A stretch of 64,000 nt of DNA from Rhyacophila brunnea (Eukaryota > Arthropoda > Insecta > Trichoptera > Rhyacophilidae), in the NCBI GenBank assembly GCA_022495005.1, contig JAGYXB010000141.1, forward strand, positions 124,001-188,000, given 5' to 3'. Numbering within the stretch: the stretch's first letter is position 1; every line of letters begins with the position of its first letter. A program made the position numbers and the translations under genes. Positions 1 through 12,622 of the stretch are shown piece after piece. The notes beneath the pieces were generated by a model. The model did no database searches and was not told the DNA's origin. It worked only from the letters and a program-made list of their open reading frames with translations.

Positions 1-784
1 TTTTAACATTTCAAAAATCTACAGGAAGATACTATTCTTCGTAGATTATTCCGACAGTAGTGAGATGGAACGGCGGGTAATTATTGTTTAATAAACTCTA
101 TTACCAGGTTTATTTTATCTCAGCCAGTTTTACTGGACGGCGCGAGCTTTGCTCCCAAATCGGTTTTCGCACAACTCACTACCAGACGGACCACCGAATA
201 AACCGTACCGTAGCTTACACTATCAAATAATGTCGGTTACGTTGTTTTGCTCTACTTTATAATGCGATACAAGTTAAAACGCTAAAAGGCACAGGCCCTA
301 AAAAATGTCACGCGATTGAGATCGGGCTCTAATATTTTTGTCACTTATGCGCTAGGTGATATTGAACAGTTCTCCATTTAAAACGTAATTTACCAAAAAG
401 TGTCGCTTACGTTGTTCTGCCGATTAAGGGTCGATATCATCAGACCGTTAACACGGGGAGCAACACAAACCTTACCCCATTTAAACAATCTCACACCAGA
501 CCTGGTCTTAACAATATATTACAAGGTCCTAAGTTTGATGCGAAGCATCACTAGTAGTTTATGTCTGGGAATGTCTCAGGAGCAGTCACACAAGACTGAG
601 GTCACCACTTAGTTGAGTGTGTGTTGACTGAGTTTATATGACTTTCAAATTAAGAGTAGGTACATATTATCTAGCTAGATCACGGAGAACAGACAACAAT
701 GAAAAATATAATATACAATCAAACGCTAATATATAAAACTGCCAAACAATAGAAAAGCAAAATGACACAGCACATTTTATAAAA
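1..784. other. No recognisable feature
   Basis: AT-rich sequence. The short open frame at 400-612 has no recognisable domain and I treat it as chance. I see no repeat, RNA gene or splice-bounded exon here. Confidence 0.5.
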
Positions 785-1000
785 GCAACAAAGTTGTCCT
801 TTGTGGCGACCAAATTGGACTATTCAATGGGCCCAACAGCTGGTTGGACCGACATGATCACCTCTTCCCTTTTGGTAAAAATTTCAGGGCATTCTCGGAT
901 GATGTGGTTAGCATCCTGCATTTCTCCGACGAATAATACGAGGAACAGACGTATTCATTTGTCCTAACCAGAAGGCTTCAGAGCTACGTCGACCACGAGA
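785..1000 (-). mobile_element. R1-clade LINE remnant, end of ORF2
   Basis: Read on the minus strand, this segment matches the end of the larger R1-type element at 40951-42650. The shared part is the zinc-knuckle tail of ORF2: here QDANHI followed by a Cys, then a VQPxVGPI-like stretch and NLVATK. The parallel region of the larger copy is at about 41300-41450. An in-frame stop and several substitutions show decay, and only the final ~70 codons remain. No TSD was identified. The family assignment rests on similarity to the larger copy. Confidence 0.72.
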
Positions 1001-1724
1001 ATGTAGTGCGGTAACCTGTTCACAGTAAATAAATAAATACTTTTCAACAAATTTACTAATAGATTTAAGTAGTAGACACAATTTCACTAAACAATTTCAA
1101 TTTATGTTTTCATTTAATTAATAAGTAGGTGTGAGTTGGTACAATCGAAAGCATACGCCTTCGACTGTTTCTAAGGTGAAACTTCCGAGGAAAAAAAACC
1201 AATTCTGCATTATTAATGCAAAGAAACCCTTACGTAGGTACGTATATATATTTTACAGGTGATTTTCCCACGAAGCATGTCTGGAATTTCTTCAGCCGTG
1301 AAAAGCAAACAAGTGCCGTTTCCCAGTGGCATAAAAGAGCGAACCGTGGAAGCTCTCGCACAAAGGGTAATAACCACGATTGAAGGCTGCACGCGATTTT
1401 AGCACTTATTCGATACGCGTCCGCAGAGAACGCTCGGTGAATCGTAAAAACACCCAAGTATTTGTACGAGCAAGGAAGTATGTAACAGAAAAGCTCGCGT
1501 GTGTATTTACTTTATAAGCTCTCTAAGGCTGAAGTGTGAAAGGAATCGATTGCAGTTGGCAGAAGTAGTAATATTATTATGAAAAATGAAAAACATTATT
1601 ATACCGGCATAATAATATGATACGGAAAAATATTTTGTAACCTGGCAACATAGATTTTTTTTCACTAGTGTTCTATATTTGAACTGTCAAACATTTAAAA
1701 TAACTTTTTTAAGACTTAGTTAAT
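1001..1724. other. No recognisable feature
   Basis: AT-rich intervening DNA between the R1 remnant and the hairpin element. The minus-strand open frame at 1230-1457 resembles no family I recognise. Confidence 0.45.
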
Positions 1725-1975
1725 TGCAACGAATAATTTCTTTTATTTTGTTAACTGTCAATTCATGGTGGAACTGCATTGTATTGTTGTTTTTATTTAA
1801 TAAAACGCAATTTTTTTGTAGTACTTATACCACTTTTAATCAATAGATTAGGACTGATTTCGTCCGCCTCAGAGGGACATTTTCAACTAAATAATCCTAA
1901 TCTATTGATTAAAAGTGGAATAAGTACTACAAAAAATTGCGTTTTATTAAATAAAAACAACAATGCAACGAATAA
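1725..1975 (-). mobile_element. Hairpin retroposon-like element, copy 1 (with TSDs)
   Basis: The element body is 1737-1963, flanked by an exact 12-bp direct repeat TGCAACGAATAA at 1725-1736 and 1964-1975. Read on the minus strand it starts at 1963. It forms a long stem whose arms contain GTACTTATxCCACTTTTAAT and its complement, closed by a loop of about 43 bases near 1852-1894. It then leaves the stem and ends in an A-rich tail (AACAAAATAAAAGAAA, complement of 1737-1752). The copy at 43114-43288 has the same 5' start, stem and 3' tail but a shorter loop. A 12-bp TSD next to an A-rich 3' end is the signature of LINE-driven target-primed insertion, not of a cut-and-paste MITE. I see no RNA polymerase III boxes and no coding capacity. 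Confidence 0.8.
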
Positions 1976-2467
1976 CATAACATATTATGCAGTGATGCAA
2001 TGTCTAGCGTAAAACTGCATAAGGCGGTTCAATAAAATCTTGCAGGTTTTCTATTAGCAAGGGTGTCCAGCAAGGCGACACGATTTCACCCAAACTTTTC
2101 ACCCGTACTCAGGAAGATCTATTCAGGCGATTGGGAGAATAGCGGAGTTGCAATTAATGATGAATACCCCAGTAAATTGCCTACGTTTTGCAGACGGCAT
2201 TGTAGTCTTTGCGAAAGTATTAAAATATCTCCAGGACAGGATGCAAAAGCTTGTAAATGAAACTTGAAAAATAGGATCAAAGACACACATTCAATGAATT
2301 GAATGAAGTGAATGACGAGCTTGTTCGCAGATCCCTAATTGATGTGGGACATTTGGACGCATAAAAAGTATCTCCAAAAGTGAGCTCCCGCTGCCTCTAA
2401 AAAAATAGTGTTCAATCGATGTGTGAGTAAAGAAACGTAGCACAGAAAGGTGAATAATAGATTCTTG

Positions 2468-2626
2468 GATTTCCACCGCGTGTACTTCTTCCTTCTTTCT
2501 TCGACGTTTCGGGCTCGTTGCAGAGGCCATTATCAAGATATAATAGAGATAGCTATTTTGATAATGGCCTCTGCTACACTCTCAAAATGTCGAGGAAAGG
2601 AGGAAGAAGTACACACGGTGGAAAAC
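2468..2626. repeat. Foldback inverted repeat
   Basis: The arms, about 2468-2544 and 2552-2626, pair around a very short centre. The word GAGGCCATTATCAA recurs as its complement, and GTGTACTTCTTCC recurs near 2604-2616 as its complement. Each arm is open in the outward-read frame and gives a similar short peptide, starting MASAT and followed by a Lys/Glu-rich stretch, so the arms probably come from one ancestral sequence. The source family is not recognised. Confidence 0.75.
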
Positions 2627-3728
2627 CTGGTATCTATTACGTTAAAAAACAACCGTGCAAGTCTCAAACATTATAGCATGTTGGGCATAACGTGGAAAAA
2701 ACAAAATAAATCATTAGATAAGGAGGCACACTCAAGGGGCATATCCGATGGTGATGATAGTAAATTATTACTCTACATTCCCTGCGAAACGGGTTCAAGA
2801 AATGAACTTACTCTGACTTCTTGGATAATCTACGATTTAACGATTTCAGGTTGTAACTATAAATATTGTATTACAATAATTTTAAATAAAAAAAAATGTC
2901 AGAAGACGGTCTGCTGCTATGGTGAAATAAAACAACAATAAATTTAGTGTATTCTAAAATCATTGTAGGTTATAATATAAGGTGCTAATGTAGTAATGGC
3001 CCATTAGATCCTACCCTAGACAATTTGCTCGGTCAATCCAACTGTTCAATCAGCATGATATTGCAGTTTGGTGGTATACACAATAATGGGCACTTAATTA
3101 TAAGCGATTCAATTAACCATCTAGATTAGCCCGAGAAGTCTGTATATCAGTTCAATGCAATACAATGTGCTATCAACGAGATTCATCTCAGATTTCACGG
3201 CGATTAGAATTAATAGTAATGGCGTCGGATTTAATCGGACAGCGCTGTAATTTTACGAAGGTTAAGTCCGGTTTGTCGATTGGAACGAATTGATACACTC
3301 AGGTGCGTACATAAGGAAAATCACAAGGAACGAAAAAAATACAAAATGTTATTTAGGCGAATATAATATTTCTTCTTCGTCAGGATCTCAACCAGGACCT
3401 GTCGAACAGCTTTCTCAAATAGTCTCGTCACTTCTCTCGGTATTCTACGGCACGCAAGACCCGTGTCACTCTGAATTGGTGCAATCATCAGGGGCATCCA
3501 ATGTTTACTTTAATATGCTGATATATTCAAATACGGACTGACACAAATGGACACGTGACGATAATAATAATAGCCAATAGGACACGTGCATTCGATAACC
3601 ATTCGTAGATGCGACAGGTCGCAATAATTCGGAGGTTATAGCAATATTATATAGTTATAGTGCAGTAGTTGTAGTGATAGGCTAACTGTTCATCGCTAGA
3701 CTCAAAATGTGGAATGTCTGGGTATGGG
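2627..3728. other. No recognisable feature
   Basis: Moderately AT-rich sequence with many short frames (for example 3290-3541) but no domain, repeat boundary or RNA gene that I can support. Confidence 0.45.
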
Positions 3729-3985
3729 GTAGGTATGTACCCGGAAAATATTTGGGCCGGATCATCCATAATCGGAGGTGGTTCCGCAAAAAAGATAAAG
3801 ATTGATTTAAAATTGTGTTGTTATTTTATTTTATTAAAACAATAAAAAATGATATTTTTTAAATAATTCGTTTTTCAAATATTGTTTTCTCTCAGACTGT
3901 TACATATGTGAGTTAGATCTTGTTTGCAGAAATACGTCCAATTATGGATGATTTTTCGAAATGGACCCCTACCATTTTTCCACCA
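3729..3985. repeat. Possible degraded inverted-repeat element
   Basis: The word ATCATCCATAAT near 3763 returns as ATTATGGATGAT near 3941, with patchy similarity outside it (GGTAGG-type words at both ends). This would suit an old MITE of about 260 bp. The outer ends are imperfect and no TSD is clear. Confidence 0.35.
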
Positions 3986-5918
3986 GGTTACTAGGTTTTA
4001 AATAAAAGAGCGGGAAATACAATATCGATTTAATGTAAATAATAAATAGCACTAATTTGATGGTATATTATAATTATTAAAGTTCGGGGTAATCTGTCTG
4101 ATGCGAAGCTTTTAAAGTTAGTAAAACAAACTGAATAATGCAAACAAAATGTCAAATGAATTTTGCCGCAAATCCAGTTAATTTTATTTTAAGACTCGTT
4201 AACCGCGCTCGCCGTAAAAAGCGTTACATTGTGTCGCTTAAATTATCTCGTAAAAAGTAATAAACATTCATTAGCGGGCATACAACGCGATGAAAATAAA
4301 CCAGTGCGGCCCTGAAAAACAGGAACGGAACAAAAGCTCAATGCTCGGTTTACACGGTGATAGGTATTAACTATAATAAATTATATATCACGTCGGGGTC
4401 ACCACTTTTGAAGAGATGATAACACGTCGGGTGACCACTGATGGGATGTTGATGTGGAGAAGATAATGTCATTGTTGCTTGGATGTTGTGAGGGGAGTTT
4501 ATTGATCGTTACAAGAATAAATAAATACAATAATAAAGATCGTGAGGTTATAATCGCGGGACGGATGTACTGGTGAGATCGATGTGATCGAGAGATTGAT
4601 TATATTAATGAACTGATAGACTGGACTCGAGTGGAATGACGGTTGACTATGTCAAGTAATGACATATTAAATGTCATTGATGTCAAGTGACCGGACACAA
4701 TGTGAGAGTGGTGCGTCGAGTCACGGACTCGTGACGATAGTAAGGATTTATAGATTGTCCTTCGTATTATGTATACTAATGCAGTCCATATATAACAAAA
4801 GACATTGTCGCAATAAATAAATTGCTGACGATTGTTTTCGCCCTATTGTTTTGTTTTGACAACAAAACGTACATATTAAAGTGTGTCACCCATGTAATGC
4901 TGAGTGGTATCATTGCTATATATACTTTATGAGTGAGCACTCACCCTTGCTGTGTACGCCAATGGAGACATTAATTTAATGACATGCAGTTAATCTGAAG
5001 ATAGTCGCGAATGAACCTCGAATCGTTATTTAGTTTCCTTTATTTATATATATATATAATATTTTAGGATAACCAAGACGATAGGAGCTGCTCACAAATT
5101 AAAATCTTATATATTATATTCCTCCTACGTGTTGTCCTTGCCCCATACTCTGAAGAGATTTCAGGGTTCTCTAATGAAGCATAATTGCTTACTTATATTA
5201 AATCTAAATTAACTCATCTACTGATAGGCTTCCTCACTTCCTGCGAGGAAAAATCGATTTTTAAATTAATTCTAACAGAAATAATATAATATAACTACTA
5301 CCTGATGTGAAGTCCATGTATCAACGAAAATTTTGCAAGTTTTGAGTCTCAAGTGTTAATATTATTATGTTTTAATTTAGTTACCATATGCCAATTTCGT
5401 AGGTATTGCTTAAATTACTGTAAATAAATTTTCATTTCATTTTGCAGACGTGCGCGTGATATTTACACAATACATAGTACTAACGTATATAAAGTAATAA
5501 TTTCAATACTTAAAAAAAGCATGTACCTAAGAATGTTTGTTCGCTTATGGTTCAAAAACTACTTAAGACAATTTCTAGTTTAAATTGAAGATATACGATT
5601 TTGTAGAGGTTTATCTCAATGTCTCAATATCTCAAAAATTAGACACTTAATGAAAAATAACGCACTTGCAACAATTGAAACATATAGCAGCGAGTGGATG
5701 GGTGAGGTGAGGTGCGGGTAAAGTGAGAGCACCTTCATGAAACCATTGTCGGTCGCGCGACCTTAGTCAGACCCAATAACAAAATTAAATCGCGTAGGTA
5801 AAGTATCAAAATAGCAACGGTTGGAGTAGTGAGATGACGTGGGGGTAGAATGACGCTAGTCTGGATCCAACAATTATCTATCACTCATTGGTTAAAAAAA
5901 ATGAAACAGTCTATTTCT
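3986..5918. other. Mostly unassigned; short direct repeat near 4.4 kb
   Basis: At 4389 and 4423 the word CACGTCGGG recurs about 34 bases apart within a segment (4389-4760) less AT-rich than its surroundings. A solo LTR or SINE was considered for that segment, but no TG...CA ends, TSD or promoter boxes could be fixed. The rest is AT-rich with nothing recognisable. Confidence 0.4.
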
Positions 5919-6322
5919 TCGGGAATGGGACGACTGGCCTCCGGATAATTGGACGCCGCACTGTCGTAGACACCTGTAGACGAGGTATTTTAATCAGTTT
6001 CTATCTACTACTTAGTAGTTTGAATTCATTTTACTCTTAACATAATGTATTCTTTATCGCGGATTGAGAATTACCATGCCTAAGGCTTAATATAAAATAA
6101 AAAACTCTTTTTTCGTTGGAACTTAAACATGTGCACGATTAAATCATTGTTTACGTCTGCATATTTACATTCTCGCCAACTATTAAATCATAATATAATC
6201 ATTGAAGTATAAATAATAATATTGAATATATTTTTTTAAAGTACCTATAAGTACCTAACGTATATTTATTTTCGAATTTCGTGGCGTCCAGTTGTCCGGT
6301 GCCAAATCGTCCTAGACCCATT
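5919..6322. mobile_element. MITE with ~35-bp imperfect terminal inverted repeats
   Basis: The left end (about 5921-5958) contains GGACGACTGGC, CCGGATAA and TTGGACGCC. The complement of the right end (about 6282-6320) reads GGACGATTTGGC, CCGGACAA and CTGGACGCC. The roughly 320-bp interior is AT-rich without coding capacity. That structure fits a non-autonomous DNA transposon. No TSD is clear, so the superfamily is not assigned. Confidence 0.68.
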
Positions 6323-6939
6323 TCTTCATTCTGAATACTATCTATCCATTTTTGGATGTCACACGGACAAGAAATCACAGGTTTTCTCTAGTCGGAAATA
6401 TAATATTACATTTAGAAATTGATTTTAAAAGTTATCCATAAACGGTAGGTACAAACTGCAATTAACCAAAATAATAATGTATCTATTATTTGGCAACCTG
6501 CTCCAGTTACTAACCGCGCCGTAAATTGGGTAGACCGGCGCGGCATATTCTGCCAGAGGCGAAGTAGGAATAATTACTATTCCCTATGCACATGTTGTGC
6601 TGGCGCCTCGGAGCAATCTCTCATAAGTAAAATACGAGCCAAGTTTTGTTCATCTTGCTTACTTTAAAACGACGCCTCTCTCGCTTGTAATTAGCGGTTT
6701 TATAACTCGCGAACGGGAGAATTGTTGGCTAGACTCAGAGCTGGAAATATAACCGGAACCGTACTCTACAACCTGGAGAATCTTCACTTATTTTAAATCG
6801 AAACTCTAGAAGTTTTATTACTGTTTTTAAATGTGTAGTAAGCTTGAAGATAATATTGACAGCAATATGCTTTTTTTAAAAAAAGAAGCTTTTTAGTCTA
6901 ACTTGTCTATCATGGTATAGCTATAGATAGGTGATCACA
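6323..6939. other. No recognisable feature
   Basis: Contains a modest GC rise near 6500-6720, but no domain or repeat boundary that I can support. Confidence 0.4.
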
Positions 6940-7030
6940 ATGCCTAATTACGACCGTGTGTAAGCCATTAGCTGCTCATGCCAGCGGTTCCGTGTTCGAT
7001 TCTCCTGGTTTTGATACTAGGTACGCAGAA
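6940..7030 (+). repeat. Possible tRNA-derived (SINE-like) remnant
   Basis: GTTCGATTCT at 6994-7003 fits most of the RNA polymerase III B-box consensus, preceded by a short stem-like segment. The A box expected about 35-40 bases upstream is poor. It could be a decayed SINE head or a chance match. Confidence 0.3.
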
Positions 7031-7261
7031 ATTCTCGGTCCTTTCCCATTCGATTGAAAACGTCAACATTTTGTCATTCGGTCAGTCTAAAGAATTTGAG
7101 GATATATAAGGAAGGAGAAAAAAGTTTAAATGTGTTATTAATTCAAGCCCTTATTCGTTTTAACGTGTGACGCTAATTCAAAAAGGTTGAAAAACACTGC
7201 TCTATCGAATTGTTTTGGTGACAATCGAAGGCATGAGATGCAATAAACTTCGCGAAAAATC

Positions 7262-7470
7262 CTCAAATGGAAGTAGAATGACCGGCCACATAGCTCGAAC
7301 AAGGCATACGTCACCAAATAAAACCAGAGAAGGATAAAGTCTGAAGGGAAGACCCACAAGCCGCTGGATTGACGAACCAGTCAAGCTCTGCGGAAATACG
7401 TGGCAATGCAACGCACATTACCGACCGGAGTGTAATCAGTTTGGAGAGGCCTTCATCTAGCATTAGATAA
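7262..7470 (+). mobile_element. RTE-type LINE remnant, 3' end of ORF
   Basis: Plus-strand frames give broken pieces of the tail seen intact at 49683-50001: a TGHIAR-like motif, then GRPTSRWIDEPVKLCGNTWQ, then FGEAFI close to the end. At least one stop and one frame change interrupt it. This is the C-terminal region of the endonuclease-reverse transcriptase of RTE-like elements common in Lepidoptera. It is 5'-truncated and non-functional. Confidence 0.75.
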
Positions 7471-7544
7471 AATATTCAGGCTGATTAGTTTTTTTGCCAT
7501 TTTCTCTGTCATTGTATAGGTAAATAACCTTGTATTTTTACTGT

Positions 7545-7612
7545 TTATTGTGGCGCATTTATCAATCGCTGTTATGTCAAAAATAGCGTTTACTCGATAA
7601 ATAAATAAATAG
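7545..7612 (+). mobile_element. Possible Jockey-like LINE 3' end
   Basis: A GTGGCGCATTT...GCTGTTATG stretch followed by an ATAAATAAATA tail resembles the 3' end of the Jockey-like copy at 45925-45992 (ATGGCGCATTGG...GCTGTAATG, then TAAA repeats). It is short and diverged. Confidence 0.35.
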
Positions 7613-10600
7613 ATATCTATAGTAAAAATGCCGCCAAAATCTGAAAATTATATACAACTTGTTACGATGACGGACTTGACGAAAGTTAATATTTCAGTTT
7701 TTTTAATAATAAATACAGACTTGAATAGTGCAAAGTGCAAACAGAAAACAAAGAGCATTATTTTCCTTTCGCGAGCGCGCCACAATATTATCAGAGGCGT
7801 GCATCGCAGCTACCACGGGGAGGAAGCGAATCCAGGAATACAAGCCGAGTAGGAGGAGGAGTGCATTAAAAGTTACAATTTAATTAAATTACCCGGCTAA
7901 TGGAAGTAGATAAGCGGCGAAGTTAAGGAGGCGCTCCTTCGCTTTGTGAGTTAAAACTTAAAACAAGCTGCAAGACCGTGCCCACACGGGTGGAATATGT
8001 GAGATATATTTTTTATGAATAACTGATATACTGACACAATTTGGAATAAAAAGGATGTTATTTATGTGACGTGATTCATAGCAAATAAATCAACAAGCAC
8101 TATTGTGTAGGTACCTAAATACGAGCCATGCATTCAGTATGCAGTCCCTAAATCATTAAGAAGCCAGTATCGGCAACTAAGATTGCGTCGCCTACAGTAA
8201 CCACTCACTAATACGTCATATAGAAGGTGGTAAATCTACGGAAAAAGGCATTGGTCCAGAACAATACCACTTAAAAGACGGTCAAGACACGAAGTCGAGC
8301 TAAATTAGTAACTATGCAAGGTGATTGGTGTTTTTCGCACTATAGGCTAAATGCGAAGATCGTTCAGAGATACATTCTACTAGCAAGCAATTTTAAAAAG
8401 ATAAAAAATATTTTGTAATGTGTTTTTTTAAGTATCCACCCTTTGTGACAGGGTTTCTTGTGAATAGGAATTCTTGACCACTGTGTGTCCTCTTACATTA
8501 AAACTTGGCAATCCATATTAAAATTTGGTGACATTTATTAATACTGCAATGGCAGTTAAATGTATTCTAATAAAGATCATTAATATTGATATAATTTATT
8601 ATAGAGTACCAAATTTTTCAAACCTAGGTGCATAAAATATTTTTAAAGCGAAATATAAAAAACATCTATCAATATAATATGACCAATACATGCAAGCAAT
8701 ATCTACTTGTAGTGTAATTGACGGAAACACTGAGGTTAGGGTGAGGGCAGGACAGTTTTTAGTTTCGAAGATCTCTGATAATATGTTACAATAACTGTAA
8801 AAATAGTGGTCTAACAGCTTGCCCAATCAAAGTTTAAGTTCATGTTGTAAAATGGAATTCTGCCAAAACTCAATAAAATCAACGTTCATTTAAAAACGTG
8901 GCAACATCATTAATCAAACAATATTTAAGAGGTTTTATGAAGAGCAAATGATCCACAAGAATTACCACCAGGCGCAAAAAGGCTGCATAATATTTCGGCC
9001 ATATTAACCGGAATGAAAAGTATGTTTTAATCCAGCTAGCAATGTGAGGAAAAATAGACGGCAACGTAGACGTTGGTAGAAGGAATTTCACTTGTCAAAG
9101 CAACGTCTGTAAGTCCCGATTACACTGAACCCAATATATAAAGATATAGGTACCTACTACAATTAGGTTGCCAAAGTTCATTAAAAGAACGCACTGGCAA
9201 TATTGTGAAAAGTAATATTAAAATATTCCCATGTAGACGCTGCAATTTTGCAACACACACAACAGACTCTTTCTGAAGTTTCAGAAATCCATAGTAACGC
9301 GATTTATAGTCTGCCGGAACTTGAAAAGGCAGACAGACTTCTCCGCTGGCTTTGAAATCAGATAAAATTATTTAACTCCGAGAAACAGCGACTGCGTTCC
9401 ACCGCAGCCACACCACACCACTGGAGTAATGTAATAATTAAATACATCAAAGAAACTTTGCATAGTAATAATGTTGTCGCTGAATAATAAAGGAATACTT
9501 ATAGCATCTACTTAATTTTATTTTATTTTAAAACAAACATCAAAAAACTATATATGGGTAAATAACTAATAATATAGTCCTAGTGTTTGCGTGGTCGTTT
9601 CAGCGGGAAAATCTAAGGAATTTATTCAAATCATTTGTCGCATGTTCTTTTGACGTAGGTAGGTCGTAGAACGACTTTGTATTTGACACGACAGATCGCC
9701 ACCGCTCGGTAATTATGTCAAAAAAGTTTAACATATTAGCGCCTGTACACGTGCATGGATTTACTGGCAGCAATCGTGCGTATTTTAAACAATCATGACA
9801 ATAACTGTTTAGACGTAAAAGTCCTGACGGTCTCTCAAATCTCATTCTTCAAGAGTAAGCGAGACGTGATGTTGTCATTTTATGATACTATTTGACAGGT
9901 AGTGAAAATCGGTTAAGGCTATACCTCAGCTGGGGCACGGTCTAAAACGATCGTGACTACGCGACGCGAAGATTGTCCAAACTTTGCCTGCAGAACAAAA
10001 CATAATTTGTCATAATAATTCAACATGCGTCCATTTAATGTTCCGTTTATTATTATATTTGTAACGATAATAATATATTCATTGACATGTTTTCTTTTTC
10101 AAGTAAATGGGTAAAGTTTTTTAGTCATCTTTACACGATTTAAGAATTAATATCCCCGTCGCCATCACGAAACAATTTGACGTGTTCACAGCTCGACTTT
10201 CGCTCTCCGATTGCCAGAATGCAGAATTGCAAGTCCAAATTATTTGCCGTTTCACTGAAGTATGCTCTTAACCTCAAAATGAGTATAGTTCGTTTTTTGC
10301 CGGCAGGTTCGCCACTATTGTTCTATTGCACAGGCGCAGATCGAAAAAATCCCTACGGTCGCGTGAAAATTCAGAAGCTTCCAACTTTTTGATGCATGTA
10401 TGCAATCTTGCCAATACCTACATGTTTACCCATACATTTTCTTGTTATTGCCGCGATTATACTTTATGATTACTGTCAACAGTAAATCCATGCATGTTTA
10501 AACGGGGAAGTATTAGAATCGCTTATAAATCATAGCGAAACAAAAATTATATTATAAGTACCAAAGTGAAGAGTTTAAGACAAAAGAGAAAGGTGGTCAG

Positions 10601-11458
10601 AGACAGATTCTTTTCGTAACATAACCACCGAAAGTGGGTATAAGGTCATGACGCTGGTTAGTGATCTAATAAGACTGTCCCGGGAGAGGGAAAATTGCTA
10701 TAATATGGTTCCCAACCTAGATAAATAGCAGAACGCCTGCTTTTGTAAGACACAGCAGCATGGATAGGATTATTAATGTAAGGCTCTCACAATAGCGTAA
10801 AATAAGTGATGTTCATATACCGAAATCGAAAATATTGTGCTGGATGCACAAATAAAAATATTAAAAAATACCGCCAACATTCATTTCGAGTCGGTTAATA
10901 TTCGAGTACACAATTCCAAAAGTTCCAACTAAACTCGAACATCGATCAAAGGCGAAATGATTTCGAGCCAGCCGTGGTTGTAGTAATGGGAAAAGCTCCC
11001 GAGAAAATATTTCCCCGGAAAATGCACTGTATAAAGTAAAAGCAAAGACTGGGGGATTTCCCCGAGTGCCCGCGAGGCTCTTACAGAAGTCTGCAATCAG
11101 AATTAATACGGTGGTGAGGGGTATTATGATATTTACTGTTCTTTCGCGTCGATATGTTTACTAATGTTTTATTATTTAATTAAACTGTTTATTTGAGTTA
11201 ATTATTTAGGAATACTAACAAAATAACTAAACAAACGGTTTAAGCCGAACATGACGTGTGAACGTCGAAGATGAACAATGTGGGGATTATTTGAGAGTTA
11301 AGTCTGAATAATGTGTATATTTTCTATGAAAGATAATATAGACGTCATTATGATGCGCTTTCTTTTCTCAACAACTAGATTTAATGATCACATAAAATAT
11401 ATTAATACCACACAAGTGTCTTATTTTAAACGTTGTCGTTTTAAAATAGAGTATAAAG
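7613..11458. other. Mostly unassigned intervening DNA
   Basis: Long AT-rich tract with several frames of 67-81 codons (7628-7852, 8599-8826, 9600-9845, 10177-10392), none with a recognisable domain. No repeat boundary could be fixed. Near 10560-10770 a plus-strand frame vaguely recalls a LINE tail but is too degraded to call. Confidence 0.4.
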
Positions 11459-11750
11459 CAGTGGCGAAGGGTGGAGGTAGGCTTTTAAGATCCAACATAA
11501 ATAGTGCACTATAAACTTTGTCAGTCAACTGTATTTGTTTTCATTTAAACAAGACTACAATATGTAGATAGTGTTTGTTAATTTTTAAAATTGAATTAAT
11601 TATCCAACTAACTAACCAACACCATCTGTAATGTGTATTCTCAATTCATCGAAAACTAATTAAATACGACTGACAAAAATTAGTGTGCACTATTTATGTC
11701 GAATTTAAACAGCCTCTAACCAATATCCACCATTCGCCACTGGTATAAAG
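11451..11750. mobile_element. hAT MITE with exact 8-bp TSD, copy 1
   Basis: The body is 11459-11742. It begins CAGTGGCGAAGGGTGGAGG and ends with a related inverse ending CGCCACTG. An exact 8-bp duplication GTATAAAG lies at 11451-11458 and 11743-11750. The CAGTGGCG terminus with an 8-bp TSD is typical of the hAT superfamily. Subterminal sequences also pair (a TAGTGCAC word and its complement). The ~280-bp length and absence of a coding frame make it non-autonomous. Related copies lie at 22650-23240 and 44607-45024. Confidence 0.9.
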
Positions 11751-11999
11751 TCACATTTAGTGGGTATCTACATCAGATGTCCGTGTTTATGTTAATTTTA
11801 AAATGATTATTTTGTTTAAATAAATTTCATTAAAAAATAGTATCTACACTATAATATATTTATATTCGGTAATGTTACCGTTGTAGTTTATAATTGACTC
11901 ATAATTGTTGAGAAATTGCAACATTGTACGGTCTGTATAGTAAAGTGGTAAAAAGGTAAGGAGATAAATTTTATACAAATCCGTAATACACATAATTAT

Positions 12000-12300
12000 T
12001 ATGTATCATACAAATGATATGCACAAGTTGAAAAGCCCTCGTGATATTAAAGAGGACAGCTGATGCAGAGGAATAAGAGGGTGTTCAGTTAGTCCCTCAC
12101 AGCACCTGCAAGCGGCATCACATCCCCGCTGACTTCGGAGGGATGAATATACAGCGGGTGGTTTCCGCCATTTTTTTTTATTTTGTTCAAAACCATTCCG
12201 AAAGTCAAAGACATGCCGGGAAGATTGTTGTGTTACAGTGTTAGACTGAAATGTAAATAAATCCACGTAAGACTGACTGTTTAAGGGTATATTTTGTTTA
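12000..12300. other. Unassigned, locally GC-richer segment
   Basis: The minus-strand open frame at 12006-12266 has no recognisable domain. No repeat ends are seen. Confidence 0.35.
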
Positions 12301-12622
12301 AATTTTTTTACAAAATACGCAGGGTAAAATTATCTAGGTATTTGGAACCTTTTAATCTATCTATTGTTTCAGGATAAAACTCCTTGACGAGGACACCTGA
12401 CGTTAAATAAACCTAGGACTCCTAGGAGTGTAATATCTAATGAAAATATCTACATATTTTTTTGTTGCTTGAAAGTACAAAAACAATATTGAAGACATAA
12501 AAATACTGTGATGAACTTAATATTCAAACATAGGATAATAGTCAAATAACCGATTGAAAAGATATGAGCTATTTGAATGGATCAAAGTAGTATAGACATA
12601 TATAACTTATATATAGATGAAG

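Noticed and set aside
4389..4880. Solo LTR or SINE
   Set aside because: Composition differs and CACGTCGGG repeats, but no TG...CA ends, TSD, primer-binding site or pol III boxes could be placed.
10560..10770. Possible LINE C-terminal tail on the plus strand
   Set aside because: A few words (SDLIRLSRERE-like) recall LINE tails, but frames are broken and no motif order could be confirmed.
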